From Alistipes sp. (GTDB taxonomy: Bacteria > Bacteroidota > Bacteroidia > Bacteroidales > Rikenellaceae), in assembly GCA_020026375.1 (NCBI GenBank), contig JAHHQN010000022.1, positions 1 through 38,602 of the forward strand: a stretch of 38,602 bases of DNA, written 5' to 3'. A program made the position numbers and the translations under genes. The notes under the pieces were generated by a model. That model saw only the letters and a list, made by a program, of their open reading frames with translations, searched no databases and had not been told where the DNA came from. This document shows positions 1-7,797 of the stretch, piece after piece (positions within the stretch are counted from its first letter, which is position 1; each line of letters starts with the position of its first letter).

Positions 1-155
1 TATATGCCGATTATATCAGCCTATTATCCTATGAAAGGACTTTTTCAGTGCCCTCTTCAAAATCGGAAGATTTTTTGTTGCCCGGTCCCCTGATGTTGCG
101 CCGTCTGCCGTGGTGGACATGTCGCACCGAGGTGCGGGGAAGAGGGGTGTTGTGT

Positions 156-515
156 CTACTTGACCAGCTGGTTGGTGGCGGTGTCGGGGAACACAATCCA
201 GGGCTTGAACTCCTTGGCGTCCTCGAAATCCATCCACGCATAGGAGGCGATGATGACGATGTCGCCCACCTGTACCTTGCGTGCCGCTGCACCGTTGAGA
301 CAGATGCAGCCGCTGTTGCGCTCGCCCTTGATGACATAGGTCTCCAGACGCTCGCCGTTGTTCACGTCCATAATCTGCACCTTCTCGCCGGCGATGATGT
401 TGGCGGCCTCCAAGAGTGCCTCGTCAATGGTAATACTTCCCACGTAGTTCAAATCGGCCTGAGTGACCGTCACGCGGTGAATCTTCGATTTTACAACTTC
501 TACCTGAAATTTCAT
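156..515 (-). CDS. panD: Aspartate 1-decarboxylase (PanD)
   Basis: This gene encodes a 119-residue pyruvoyl enzyme that converts L-aspartate to beta-alanine for pantothenate and CoA synthesis in the cytoplasm. The proenzyme self-cleaves at a Gly-Ser bond, visible here as Gly26-Ser27 in the context YVGSITID, and Ser27 becomes the pyruvoyl group. Other family residues are present: Lys11 and His13 in the KIHRVTVTQADL start, Arg56, Tyr60, and the NGAAA...GDIVIIASY block. Length is close to the usual 115-130. The start ATG overlaps the panC stop codon by one base (TAATG on the minus strand), so the two are probably translationally coupled and made together as consecutive pathway enzymes. It is the last gene on this strand before the window edge. 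A clear assignment. Confidence 0.97.
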   Translation of the reverse strand: MKFQVEVVKSKIHRVTVTQADLNYVGSITIDEALLEAANIIAGEKVQIMDVNNGERLETYVIKGERNSGCICLNGAAARKVQVGDIVIIASYAWMDFEDAKEFKPWIVFPDTATNQLVK

Positions 516-1351
516 TATTTGATGCGAATGTTATCGATTAAACGGATGTCGCCTGCCTGCACGGCAATGCAACCCTGTATGCGCTCCGACTCGTCCCACG
601 ATGCGACTTCCTGCATCGAGAGGGCGTCGACCGACTGGTAGTAGATGACCTTCAGCAGAGGGTTCTTCTCCACCTCCTGCTTCACCCACTCCTTCAGTTC
701 TGCGGGCGAGAGCTGCTTGGCCATCTCGACACCGGCCTTGAGCGAGGCGTAGATGTGGGGTGCGGCGGCACGATGCTCCTTGTCGAGCAGGGTGTTGCGC
801 GACGAGAGCGCCAGACCGTCCTCACCGCGTACGATGGCACATTCCACGATTTCGAGGGGCAGTTCCAGCTGCTTGACCATCGCCTTGATGACGGCAATCT
901 GCTGGAAATCCTTTTCGCCGAAGTAGGCGCGTGTGGGGCGCACGATGGCAAACAGACGGCTCACCACCTGTGCCACACCGTTGAAGTGGCCCGGACGGGT
1001 GGCGCCCTCCATCACCTTGTCCACCTGACCGAAGTCGAACTGACGGGTGTCGGGTTCGGGGTAGATTTCCTCGACCGAGGGCATCAGAACGAAGTCGGCA
1101 CCGGCCTGCTCCAGCAGAGCCGCGTCGGCCTCGGGAGTACGGGGATAGTGCTTCAGGTCGTTCTTGTCATTGAACTGTGTGGGGTTGACGAATACGCTCA
1201 CCACAACGATTTCGTTCTCTTTGCGTGCGCGCTCCACCAGCGAGCGGTGGCCGGCATGGAGAGCACCCATCGTGGGTACGAAACCGATATTCTTCTGCTT
1301 CGCAAGGTCCAATTCTGCGCGAAGCTCCTTTACGCTTGTAAATACTTTCAT
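515..1351 (-). CDS. panC: Pantoate--beta-alanine ligase (PanC)
   Basis: PanC joins pantoate and beta-alanine with ATP to make pantothenate. The 278-residue product begins MKVFTSVKEL and carries the nucleotidyl-transferase signature PTMGALHAGHRSL near residues 25-37, the FVNPTQF block, the GEKDFQQ block and the SSRN motif. The reading frame is open for 27 codons further upstream, but that stretch is Arg/Pro-rich, unlike the family, and a TAnnTTTG promoter box at 1430-1437 lies inside it, so the start at 1351 is preferred. That leaves a leader of roughly 70 bases. A purine-rich AAAGGA lies about a dozen bases before the ATG. It overlaps panD by one base. Length and motifs are typical. Confidence 0.97.
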   Translation of the reverse strand: MKVFTSVKELRAELDLAKQKNIGFVPTMGALHAGHRSLVERARKENEIVVVSVFVNPTQFNDKNDLKHYPRTPEADAALLEQAGADFVLMPSVEEIYPEPDTRQFDFGQVDKVMEGATRPGHFNGVAQVVSRLFAIVRPTRAYFGEKDFQQIAVIKAMVKQLELPLEIVECAIVRGEDGLALSSRNTLLDKEHRAAAPHIYASLKAGVEMAKQLSPAELKEWVKQEVEKNPLLKVIYYQSVDALSMQEVASWDESERIQGCIAVQAGDIRLIDNIRIK

Positions 1352-1429
1352 CTTTCTTTTAGTCCTTTTTCGCACCTCGGTCTCCACTGGTCTTTCCGGA
1401 GGAGTCCGTGAGGGCTCGACTTGCGGTGG

Positions 1430-1437
1430 CAAAGGTA
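1430..1437 (-). promoter_or_regulatory. Predicted panCD promoter -7 box
   Basis: The minus strand reads TACCTTTG, an exact match to the Bacteroidetes -7 consensus TAnnTTTG, about 80 bases before the panC start codon. No good TTTG -33 box is seen at the standard 19-21 base spacing; the nearest TTTG is 24 bases further upstream. Inferred from consensus only. Confidence 0.5.
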
Positions 1438-1556
1438 GAAATTCTATTAGACATAATGAAGCAAATGACGCGAAAAATCTTATCCGTCACCGTTCTATGA
1501 CTTTTGAATCAATGATTTGGACGGCGCGAAAGTGTGGATTTCTGACTGATTTTTGT

Positions 1557-1564
1557 TACTTTTG
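1557..1564 (+). promoter_or_regulatory. Predicted dipeptidyl peptidase III promoter -7 box
   Basis: TACTTTTG matches the Bacteroidetes TAnnTTTG -7 consensus exactly and ends 25 bases before the proposed ATG at 1590. A poor -33 candidate (TGTG at 1533-1536) sits 20 bases upstream. With the panC box it makes the 1352-1589 gap a divergent promoter region. Confidence 0.5.
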
Positions 1565-1589
1565 TGAAGAATTGACATTGTCAGAAAAG

Positions 1590-3614
1590 ATGAAAAAACT
1601 GATTGATATGACATTACCGCTTTGTGCGCAGGCCCCGTGCGCTTCCGATGAGAAGCACGGCGACCGACCCTGGATTGTCGACCGTTTCGACGATATAAAG
1701 GTGATTCGTTATGAGGTTCCCGGTTTCGAGTCGCTGCCGCTCGAACAGAAGGAGCTGGTTTATTATCTGGCCGAGGCGGCCAAGTCGGGTCGCGACATTC
1801 TCTTCGACCAGAACTGCGCGATGAACCTGCCCGTGCGCCGCACGCTGGAGACCGTCTACAAATACTATGAGGGCGACCGCCGTTGTGCGGAGTGGAAGGC
1901 CCTGGAGAAATACCTCAAGAAGGTGTGGTTCGCCAACGGTATTCACCACCACTATTCCAATGACAAGTTCACCCCCGGGTTTTCGGAGCAGTACCTCCGC
2001 CAGGTCATCGCCACTCTCCCGTCCGACCGCTTCGGCCAGGAGCTGAACGCCCTGCGCGATAAGGTGTGCGTGGCCATTTTCGACCCCGAGGCTTTCCCCA
2101 CACGTCTGAATCAGAAGGACGGCGAGGATTTGCTGTGGACCTCGTCGAGCAACTACTACCGCAATGTGCGTCAGGCCGAGGCCGAGAAGTTCTACGCCGA
2201 CATGGCGCGCCGCGATGCCGGCAATCCCGAGCCGGTGTCCTACGGACTGAACTCCCAGTTGGTCAGGGACGAGGTGACGGGCGAACTCTACGAGCGCACA
2301 TGGAAGGTGGGCGGCATGTACTCCAAGGCCATCGAGCGCATCGTCTACTGGCTGGAGAAGGCGTGTGAGGTGGCCGTTGAGCCGCAGAAGTCGACCATCG
2401 CCACACTGATTGACTACTACCGCACGGGAGATTTGAAGAAATTTGACGAGTACAATATCCGCTGGGTGAAGGACACCCAGTCGAATGTCGACTTCAACAA
2501 CGGTTTCATCGAGGACTACGGCGACCCCCTTGGCCGTAAGGCTTCGTGGGAGGCCAACGTCAACTTCGTCGACACGGCGGCCTGCCACCGCACCACCATT
2601 ATCTCGGAGAATGCGCAGTGGTTCGAGGACCACTCGCCCGTCGATGCGCGTTTCAAGAAGAAGACCGTCAAGGGGGTATCGGCCAAGGTCATCACCGTGG
2701 CCATGCTGGGCGGCGACTGCTATCCGGCGACCCCCATCGGCATCAACCTGCCCAACGCCGACTGGATTCGCAAGGAGTACGGCTCGAAGTCGGTGACCAT
2801 CGACAACATCACGGCGGCCTACGACATGGCGGCCCACGGCAACGGCTTCAATGAGGAGTTTGTCCTGCGTGAGGACGACCGCGAGCGTATGGCGAAGTAC
2901 GCCAAGCTGGCCGACGACCTCCACACCGACCTCCACGAGTGTCTGGGACACGGTTCGGGACAGTTGCTGCCCGGAGTGTCGGCAGGTGCGCTGCGCAGTT
3001 ACGGCTCCACACTCGAGGAGGCGCGTGCCGACCTCTTCGGACTCTACTACCTGGGCGACGAAAAGCTCGTCGAGCTGGGCATCACCCCTTCGTTCGACGT
3101 GGCCAAAGCCGGTTATGCCAAATACATCATGAACGGCATGATGACCCAGCTGGCACGCATCGAATTGGGCAAGGACGTGGAGGAGGCGCACATGCGCAAC
3201 CGCAAACTCATCAGCGAGTGGTGCTACGAGCAGGGACGTGCCGACAAGATCATCGAGTGGCAGGTGAAGGAGGGCAAGCGCTATGTGGTGGTCAACGACT
3301 TCGAGCGTCTGCGCGCACTGTTCGGCCGCCTGCTGTGCGAGATTCAGCGCATCAAGTCGGAGGGCGACTATGAGGCCGGCCGCGAGCTGGTGGAGAAGTA
3401 CGCCGTGAAAATCGACCCCGACCTCCACAAGGAGGTGCGCGACCGTTACCAGGCCCTCGGCATCGAGCCTTACGGCGGTTTCGTGAACCCCGAGTACGAA
3501 CTGGTGGAGAAGGACGGCAGGGTCGTCGACGTGAAGATTTCCTATCCGGCCGACTATGTGGCCCAGATGATGGACTACGGCGAGAATTATTCGTTCCTCG
3601 ATTTGGAGAACTGA
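1590..3614 (+). CDS. Dipeptidyl peptidase III, Bacteroides type (peptidase family M49)
   Basis: A 674-residue zinc metallopeptidase expected to remove dipeptides from the N-termini of short peptides. The M49 zinc site is present: HECLGH at residues 449-454 (two His ligands and the catalytic Glu) and EEARAD at 476-481, where family members have EECRAE/D and the second Glu is the third ligand. Length matches the roughly 675-residue Bacteroides enzymes rather than the longer eukaryotic ones. The frame is open far upstream, but the ATG at 1590 (MKKLIDMTLPL) follows a good -7 box at 1557-1564 and an A/G-rich stretch. No convincing signal peptide is seen, so a cytosolic location is inferred; a second Met six codons later is an alternative start. 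It is monocistronic: divergent from panCD and followed by a terminator at 3641-3673. Confidence 0.93.
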   Translation: MKKLIDMTLPLCAQAPCASDEKHGDRPWIVDRFDDIKVIRYEVPGFESLPLEQKELVYYLAEAAKSGRDILFDQNCAMNLPVRRTLETVYKYYEGDRRCAEWKALEKYLKKVWFANGIHHHYSNDKFTPGFSEQYLRQVIATLPSDRFGQELNALRDKVCVAIFDPEAFPTRLNQKDGEDLLWTSSSNYYRNVRQAEAEKFYADMARRDAGNPEPVSYGLNSQLVRDEVTGELYERTWKVGGMYSKAIERIVYWLEKACEVAVEPQKSTIATLIDYYRTGDLKKFDEYNIRWVKDTQSNVDFNNGFIEDYGDPLGRKASWEANVNFVDTAACHRTTIISENAQWFEDHSPVDARFKKKTVKGVSAKVITVAMLGGDCYPATPIGINLPNADWIRKEYGSKSVTIDNITAAYDMAAHGNGFNEEFVLREDDRERMAKYAKLADDLHTDLHECLGHGSGQLLPGVSAGALRSYGSTLEEARADLFGLYYLGDEKLVELGITPSFDVAKAGYAKYIMNGMMTQLARIELGKDVEEAHMRNRKLISEWCYEQGRADKIIEWQVKEGKRYVVVNDFERLRALFGRLLCEIQRIKSEGDYEAGRELVEKYAVKIDPDLHKEVRDRYQALGIEPYGGFVNPEYELVEKDGRVVDVKISYPADYVAQMMDYGENYSFLDLEN

Positions 3615-3640
3615 TGCCTCCCGCCGTCGAATGACTGAAG

Positions 3641-3673
3641 GACTCCTGCCCTTGGGGCGGGAGTCTTTTTTTT
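3641..3673 (+). terminator. Rho-independent terminator after dipeptidyl peptidase III
   Basis: An 11-bp stem (3641-3651 with 3655-3665, one G-T pair) is followed by a run of eight T, about 25 bases after the peptidase stop codon. It is oriented to end plus-strand transcription. Confidence 0.85.
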
Positions 3674-3710
3674 GCCGATGTTTTGCGGCAGCAGGGGAGC
3701 GGTCGTGCCG

Positions 3711-3763
3711 ATACAAAAGACAAGGTCTTGTGACTCGAAATCACAAGACCTTGTCTTTTGTAT
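3711..3763 (-). terminator. Long perfect hairpin, probable terminator after rubredoxin
   Basis: Positions 3711-3733 and 3741-3763 are perfect 23-bp inverted repeats around a 7-base loop (CTCGAAA). It begins about 15 bases past the rubredoxin stop codon on the minus strand and ends with a T-rich arm (CTTTTGTAT). It also faces the terminator of the convergent peptidase gene. A terminator is the simplest reading; the stem is unusually long and perfect. Confidence 0.7.
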
Positions 3764-3778
3764 TGTGCGGAGGGGGGA

Positions 3779-3943
3779 TTACTCCTCGTACTCCTCGAAC
3801 TGGTCCTTGCCTACACCGCAGAGGGGGCATACCCAATCTTCGGGAATATCCTCAAACGAGGTGCCGGGTTCGATACCCGATTCGGGATCGCCGATGGTGG
3901 GGTCATATATCCAGTCACATACTATACAACGGTACTTTTTCAT
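3779..3943 (-). CDS. Rubredoxin
   Basis: A 54-residue protein starting MKKYRCIVCDWIYDP. Rubredoxins carry electrons on a single iron held by four cysteines, all visible here as two CxxC knuckles: Cys6-x2-Cys9 and Cys39-x2-Cys42 (WVCPLCGVGKDQF). The aromatic core residues Tyr4, Tyr13, Phe30, Trp37 and Phe49 and the family's GDPxxGI...G-T-x-F pattern are present, and the length is standard. In anaerobes these small proteins feed electrons to oxygen- or peroxide-reducing enzymes such as rubrerythrin; the partner here is not in the window. It lies 30 bases after the PH-domain gene on the same strand and is probably the last gene of that operon. Confidence 0.96.
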   Translation of the reverse strand: MKKYRCIVCDWIYDPTIGDPESGIEPGTSFEDIPEDWVCPLCGVGKDQFEEYEE

Positions 3944-3973
3944 AATATTTTGGTTTTTAGGGTTTTTATTCTG

Positions 3974-4504
3974 TCAAATGTCGTCGTCGGCATCGTCGAT
4001 TTCGCGGTTGCCGCCCGTCGGTGTCAGCTCCTCCACAAGTTTGTCGGCCTGTGTGCATGACACATAGAGCCGCTCCTCGTAGATGTCGATGATTTCCACC
4101 ATGTTCTTCCACTCGGTGGCGTAGATTTTCACACGGCTGAAGCTCCTCAGGTCGATGAAGTGGCCGTAGTAGCCGAAAAATCCGTTGACACCGAACAGCG
4201 GCACAAACCATCTCATGCGCTTGGAATCCACTTTTCGTACCAAAGCGATTTCGTTGCGCTGTATTTCGGTGATGTCGAGCAGACATCTCACCTCCACCAG
4301 CTCGTCGGTCACCACTATCTTCTGCGGTATGGAGAGGGCCATCAGGGCGATGATTGCGATGATGAAGGTGGTGAACCATGCCGAGAGATAGCCGCCCTCG
4401 TAGAGGTAGTAGAGCATCGTTCCCAACAATACGAACACAATGATGTGGAGTATGGTCAGGGTGACGGTCCTGTGGGAGGTGTGGTATTTATATACGCTGT
4501 GCAT
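3974..4504 (-). CDS. PH-domain-like membrane protein
   Basis: This 176-residue protein has two hydrophobic segments at about residues 17-34 and 41-59, then a cytoplasmic-looking domain. That domain has alternating beta strands (KIVVTDELVEVRCLLD, IALVRKVDSKRM) and the motif FGVNGFFGYYGHF, resembling bacterial PH-fold proteins common in Bacteroidales. The tail is acidic (DDADDDI). No catalytic residues are evident and the function is unknown; such proteins are assumed to be membrane-bound binding or scaffold modules. It sits 44 bases after ispD and 30 bases before rubredoxin on the same strand, so it is likely co-transcribed, though the products have no obvious shared pathway. The PH-fold call rests on motif memory. 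Confidence 0.7.
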   Translation of the reverse strand: MHSVYKYHTSHRTVTLTILHIIVFVLLGTMLYYLYEGGYLSAWFTTFIIAIIALMALSIPQKIVVTDELVEVRCLLDITEIQRNEIALVRKVDSKRMRWFVPLFGVNGFFGYYGHFIDLRSFSRVKIYATEWKNMVEIIDIYEERLYVSCTQADKLVEELTPTGGNREIDDADDDI

Positions 4505-4548
4505 CGTTTTCTGATAACGCGCCTGCGGGGGCGGTTATTGTGTGAAGT

Positions 4549-5268
4549 CTACAAATTATTTTCCTGCTCCGCCTGCTGCTCCTCTCGTTGTTCCGCCTCT
4601 TCGCGTGCCTCGATGAGGGCCTGTGCGATGACGAAGTCCTCGGGAGTGGTGAGCTTGAGGTTGCTGCGCTCGCCCTCGGCCAGATAAATGGCATGGCCGG
4701 CCTGCTCCACCACCGAAGCGTCGTCGGTGAACGAGGGGGAGAACTCCGCCTTGTAGGCTGCACGGAGAAGGTCGGCGCGGAACACCTGCGGGGTCTGCAC
4801 GATGCGCAGTGCCGCGCGGTCGGTGATGTGGGAGGTGTTGCCATCGACCGTGCGGTAGGAATCCACGGCCGCCACCACGGGAATGGCCGCACCGTGCAGC
4901 ACGGCGGCATCGGCCACGCGGCGAATCATCTCCACACCGGCCAGCGGACGCACACCGTCGTGAACGGCAATCAGGTCGGTGTCCCATTCCAGGGAGTCGA
5001 TGCCGTTCCTGACCGAGAAGAACCGCTCGCTGCCGCCCATCACCACCCGATGACGGGCGATGTTCATGCGCGCGCACATGTCCTTCCAGAAGGGGATATG
5101 GTCTTCGGGTAGCACCACGATAATCTGCGCCTCGGGCAGAGCCTTGCGGAAGGCCTCGATGGTGTGTGCCAGCACGGGTTTGCCGCCCAGAAAACGGAAC
5201 TGCTTGGGGATAGCCCCACCCATGCGGAGGCCCTTGCCTCCGGCTACGATGATGACTCCTGTTTTCAT
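4549..5268 (-). CDS. ispD: 2-C-methyl-D-erythritol 4-phosphate cytidylyltransferase (IspD)
   Basis: IspD transfers CMP from CTP to methylerythritol phosphate, the third step of the MEP isoprenoid pathway. The N-terminus VIIVAGGKGLRMGG...PKQF is the CTP-binding loop of the family, and HDGVRPL near residue 80 is the conserved metal/substrate segment. The 239-residue length is slightly above the usual 225-235 because of a Glu/Gln-rich tail (about residues 221-239), which looks non-catalytic. The start codon overlaps the stop of the upstream M23 gene as ATGA, indicating coupling. ispE, the next enzyme in the pathway, is elsewhere in the window at 32608. Confidence 0.96.
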   Translation of the reverse strand: MKTGVIIVAGGKGLRMGGAIPKQFRFLGGKPVLAHTIEAFRKALPEAQIIVVLPEDHIPFWKDMCARMNIARHRVVMGGSERFFSVRNGIDSLEWDTDLIAVHDGVRPLAGVEMIRRVADAAVLHGAAIPVVAAVDSYRTVDGNTSHITDRAALRIVQTPQVFRADLLRAAYKAEFSPSFTDDASVVEQAGHAIYLAEGERSNLKLTTPEDFVIAQALIEAREEAEQREEQQAEQENNL

Positions 5269-6572
5269 TTTCCGTTGTTTTTGCCCTTCGTGAAATCAAT
5301 CATCTCCACCGAGTCGAGGCGGGTGATGCGCAACGAGTCGGCAATCTCGCCGTTGAGCTCGGCCACGATGCTGTTGCGCACATATTCGAATGCCTGACGG
5401 TTGGCCTTGCTGATGGGTTCGGCCGGGTCGGAGGTCATCTTCAGCGGGTCGACGGGCTTGCCGTTCTTCCAGATGCGGAAATCGAGGTGGGGACCTGTCG
5501 ATGCGCCTGTCGAGCCGACATAGCCGATGAGCTGTCCCTGTGACACGCGTGTACCCTTGGCGATGCCCTTGGCGTAGCGGCTCAGGTGGAGGTAGCCGGT
5601 CATCAGTTTGCCGGCGTGCTTGATTTTTATGGTGTTGCCACCGCCGCCGGCCCAGCCTCTCGACACCACCACACCGTCGGCCACCGAGTGGACGGGAGTA
5701 CCTATCGGTGCGGCGTAGTCCACACCCGTGTGGGGGCGGTAGACCTTATAGACCGGGTGACGGCGCGAGTAGGTGAAGCGCGAGCTGATGCGCGTGTACT
5801 TCAACGGGGCCTTGAGCATCTGTTTGCGCAGGCTGCCGCCGTTGGGTTCCCAATACTGCACCTTGTCGTCCTGGCAGAACGGAATGGCGTAGTACTCCTT
5901 GCCGCCCTGTTGGAACTTGGCACCCCACACACGTCCGATGCCGGCGCGTATGGTGTCCTCGATGAACTTCTCGTCGTAGATGACCGTGAAGTTGTCGCCC
6001 TTCTGTATGCCGAAGAAGTCGACCGTCCACTGGTAGATTTCCTCCATCTCGGCGGCCAGTGCGTAGGGCAGGTCCTGCTCCATGATGGCGCCCCAGAGCG
6101 AGGATTCGATGACGGCGCTCTTCTTCACACGGCGCAGGGTCACCTCCTTGGAGTCCTTGTGTATGGATATCGAGTCGCCCTCGTGGAATCCGAAGGTGAC
6201 ATAGTCGGTCAGGTTCTCCTCGTAGGTCAGGTAGCGGAGCGTGCGGTTGCCCAGCGTGTCGCTCTCGATGAAGGCCGTGTAGCGGTGTCCGGGACGGATA
6301 TTGCGCAGCGGAAAGTGGTCTTTTGCGGCTTTGTCGAGACGGTCGACCGTGGCGGCCGACACCCCGTATTCGTCGAGTATCTGTCCCATCGTCTGGCGCT
6401 CTCTGACCTCGCCGCGGTCGATGTCGTAGCGGTCGGCGTCGATGCCGTAAATCAGATTCTTGGGGGCTTCCTGTTCTACGGGGGCTGTCTCTCCGCCCTT
6501 GGGGGTGGAGGAGGTGCAGCCTCCTATCGTGAGGCCCAATGCAATTAAAAATAGCGGTTTAAGATTTTTCAT
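5265..6572 (-). CDS. M23-family peptidoglycan metallopeptidase lipoprotein
   Basis: A 435-residue LytM/M23-type protein expected to cut peptidoglycan cross-bridges or to regulate such cutting in the periplasm. It starts with a lipoprotein signal (lipobox IGGC, Cys19), then about 230 residues of LysM/NlpD-like linker region, then the M23 domain: HTGVDYAAP (zinc ligands His and Asp), HLSRYAKG, and GPHLDFRIW. The last motif is normally HxH; here the second His is Asp. The frame continues three codons upstream to a TTG, but ATG at 6572 gives a normal signal sequence and lies about 18 bases after a -7 box. It is the first gene of an operon with ispD (ATGA overlap). Confidence 0.9.
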   Translation of the reverse strand: MKNLKPLFLIALGLTIGGCTSSTPKGGETAPVEQEAPKNLIYGIDADRYDIDRGEVRERQTMGQILDEYGVSAATVDRLDKAAKDHFPLRNIRPGHRYTAFIESDTLGNRTLRYLTYEENLTDYVTFGFHEGDSISIHKDSKEVTLRRVKKSAVIESSLWGAIMEQDLPYALAAEMEEIYQWTVDFFGIQKGDNFTVIYDEKFIEDTIRAGIGRVWGAKFQQGGKEYYAIPFCQDDKVQYWEPNGGSLRKQMLKAPLKYTRISSRFTYSRRHPVYKVYRPHTGVDYAAPIGTPVHSVADGVVVSRGWAGGGGNTIKIKHAGKLMTGYLHLSRYAKGIAKGTRVSQGQLIGYVGSTGASTGPHLDFRIWKNGKPVDPLKMTSDPAEPISKANRQAFEYVRNSIVAELNGEIADSLRITRLDSVEMIDFTKGKNNGK

Positions 6573-6590
6573 AGTTGTCAAAGTTCCTTA

Positions 6591-6598
6591 CAAAGGTA
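6591..6598 (-). promoter_or_regulatory. Predicted promoter of the M23-ispD operon
   Basis: The minus strand reads TACCTTTG, an exact TAnnTTTG -7 box, with a TTG -33 element at 6619-6621 after a 20-base spacer. It lies just upstream of the M23 ATG at 6572. Confidence 0.6.
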
Positions 6599-6680
6599 GC
6601 AAAAAAATCATTTTGACTCAATAATTATCGGAGGTTTTGTGATTCGAAAATTATTGTAAAATTAGATTTGAGGGTATTTG

Positions 6681-6712
6681 TTTGGCCAAACCGTAAAATA
6701 TTACTAACTTTG
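6681..6712 (+). promoter_or_regulatory. Predicted promoter of the lpxK-punA-ssb operon
   Basis: TTTG at 6681-6684 and TAACTTTG at 6705-6712 are separated by 20 bases, a near-perfect match to the Bacteroidetes -33/-7 promoter (TTTG, 19-21 bases, TAnnTTTG). The lpxK ATG is 38 bases downstream. This is the best-formed promoter in the window. Confidence 0.75.
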
Positions 6713-6750
6713 AAAAACTATATTGTCCCCTTAATAAAAAATATAGCAAA

Positions 6751-7797
6751 ATGTTGAAATGTCTCTTGGCTCCGGCAGCCTTTATCTATAAAATGGTGGT
6801 GACGCTGCGTCACCGCCTCTTCGACTGGGGGGTACTGAAAAGTGAGAAGTTCGACATTCCGGTTATCTGCATCGGTAACATCACCGTCGGCGGTACGGGC
6901 AAGACCCCCATGGCGGAGATGATTATCGGCTACATGGTGCAGCGCCACACGGTGGCTCTCCTCTCGCGCGGCTACGGCCGTCGTACGAAGGGCTACCGCG
7001 AGGTGGAGACCTCGTCGCACTACCGCGATGTGGGCGACGAACCCTTGCAGATAAAACTCAAATTTCCACAGACGGTGGTGGCCGTGTGTGAGAAGCGCGC
7101 CGACGGTATCCGCGAAATCCGCCGCCGCCACCCTCAGGTCGACCTCATCATCATGGACGACGGCTTCCAGCACCGCTATGTCGAACCGAAGGTCAATGTG
7201 GTGATGATTGATGCCACACGCCCCGTGCAGCACGACCGCATGCTGCCTGCCGGAAACCTGCGCGACCTGCCCGAACAGCTGCGCCGTGCGCACTATTTCG
7301 TGGTGACCAAATGCCCCGACAAGATGACCCCCATCGACCGCCGCATCATGCGCAAGGTGCTGGTGCAGTTTGCCTACCAGCAGGTGTTCTTCACCCGTTT
7401 CGAGAGTTTCGCACCCCGTCCGCTCTATGCCGACGAGGTGGAGGCGCAGTCGCTGATGCCGGGTGCCGACATCATCGCCCTCTCGGGCATCGGCAACCCC
7501 CGGCCGTTCCTGACCACCCTCCGCGAGGGATTCAATGTGGTCGAGGAAGTCAACCTCGATGACCACCATGTCTACCGTGTGAAGGACATGCGCAATCTGG
7601 TGGCCCTGCTCAAGAAGCACCCCGGTGCGGTGATTGTCACCACCGAGAAGGACGCCGTGAAGATGACCAACCGCGCCAAAGTTCCCGAGGAAATAAGGCG
7701 CAACCTCTATTATTTGCCTATAAATATTTCATTCATCGAGGATTCGGCAACGGATTACCTCCAAAAACTTGAAGAAGATGTTACTGGAAGAAATTAA
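6751..7797 (+). CDS. lpxK: Tetraacyldisaccharide 4'-kinase (LpxK)
   Basis: LpxK phosphorylates the 4' position of the lipid A precursor disaccharide at the inner membrane, the step that gives lipid IVA. The 348-residue sequence has an N-terminal hydrophobic/amphipathic segment, the P-loop NITVGGTGKTP near residues 43-53, the SRGYGR motif at about 73, and the DDGFQHR signature that is diagnostic of LpxK. Length is typical. Its 3' end overlaps the start of the purine nucleoside phosphorylase gene by 20 bases, so the two share a transcript. It is divergent from the M23-ispD operon. Confidence 0.97.
   Translation: MLKCLLAPAAFIYKMVVTLRHRLFDWGVLKSEKFDIPVICIGNITVGGTGKTPMAEMIIGYMVQRHTVALLSRGYGRRTKGYREVETSSHYRDVGDEPLQIKLKFPQTVVAVCEKRADGIREIRRRHPQVDLIIMDDGFQHRYVEPKVNVVMIDATRPVQHDRMLPAGNLRDLPEQLRRAHYFVVTKCPDKMTPIDRRIMRKVLVQFAYQQVFFTRFESFAPRPLYADEVEAQSLMPGADIIALSGIGNPRPFLTTLREGFNVVEEVNLDDHHVYRVKDMRNLVALLKKHPGAVIVTTEKDAVKMTNRAKVPEEIRRNLYYLPINISFIEDSATDYLQKLEEDVTGRN

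Noticed and set aside
58..77. Small hairpin AAAATC-TTCC-GATTTT on the minus strand after panD.
   Set aside because: The stem is only 6 bp, it lacks a T tract and lies about 80 bases past the panD stop, so a terminator call is not supported.
1..155. Left-edge sequence as a possible small gene.
   Set aside because: No frame in either direction has a plausible start, ribosome-binding site and protein-like composition; nothing is called.
48..641. Long open frame on the plus strand across panD and the end of panC.
   Set aside because: It is the antisense of clear panD/panC coding sequence, has no recognisable domain, and its composition follows the complementary codons.
1614..3716. A 700-codon open frame antisense to dipeptidyl peptidase III.
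   Set aside because: It is explained by codon bias of the M49 gene, and it crosses that gene's terminator.
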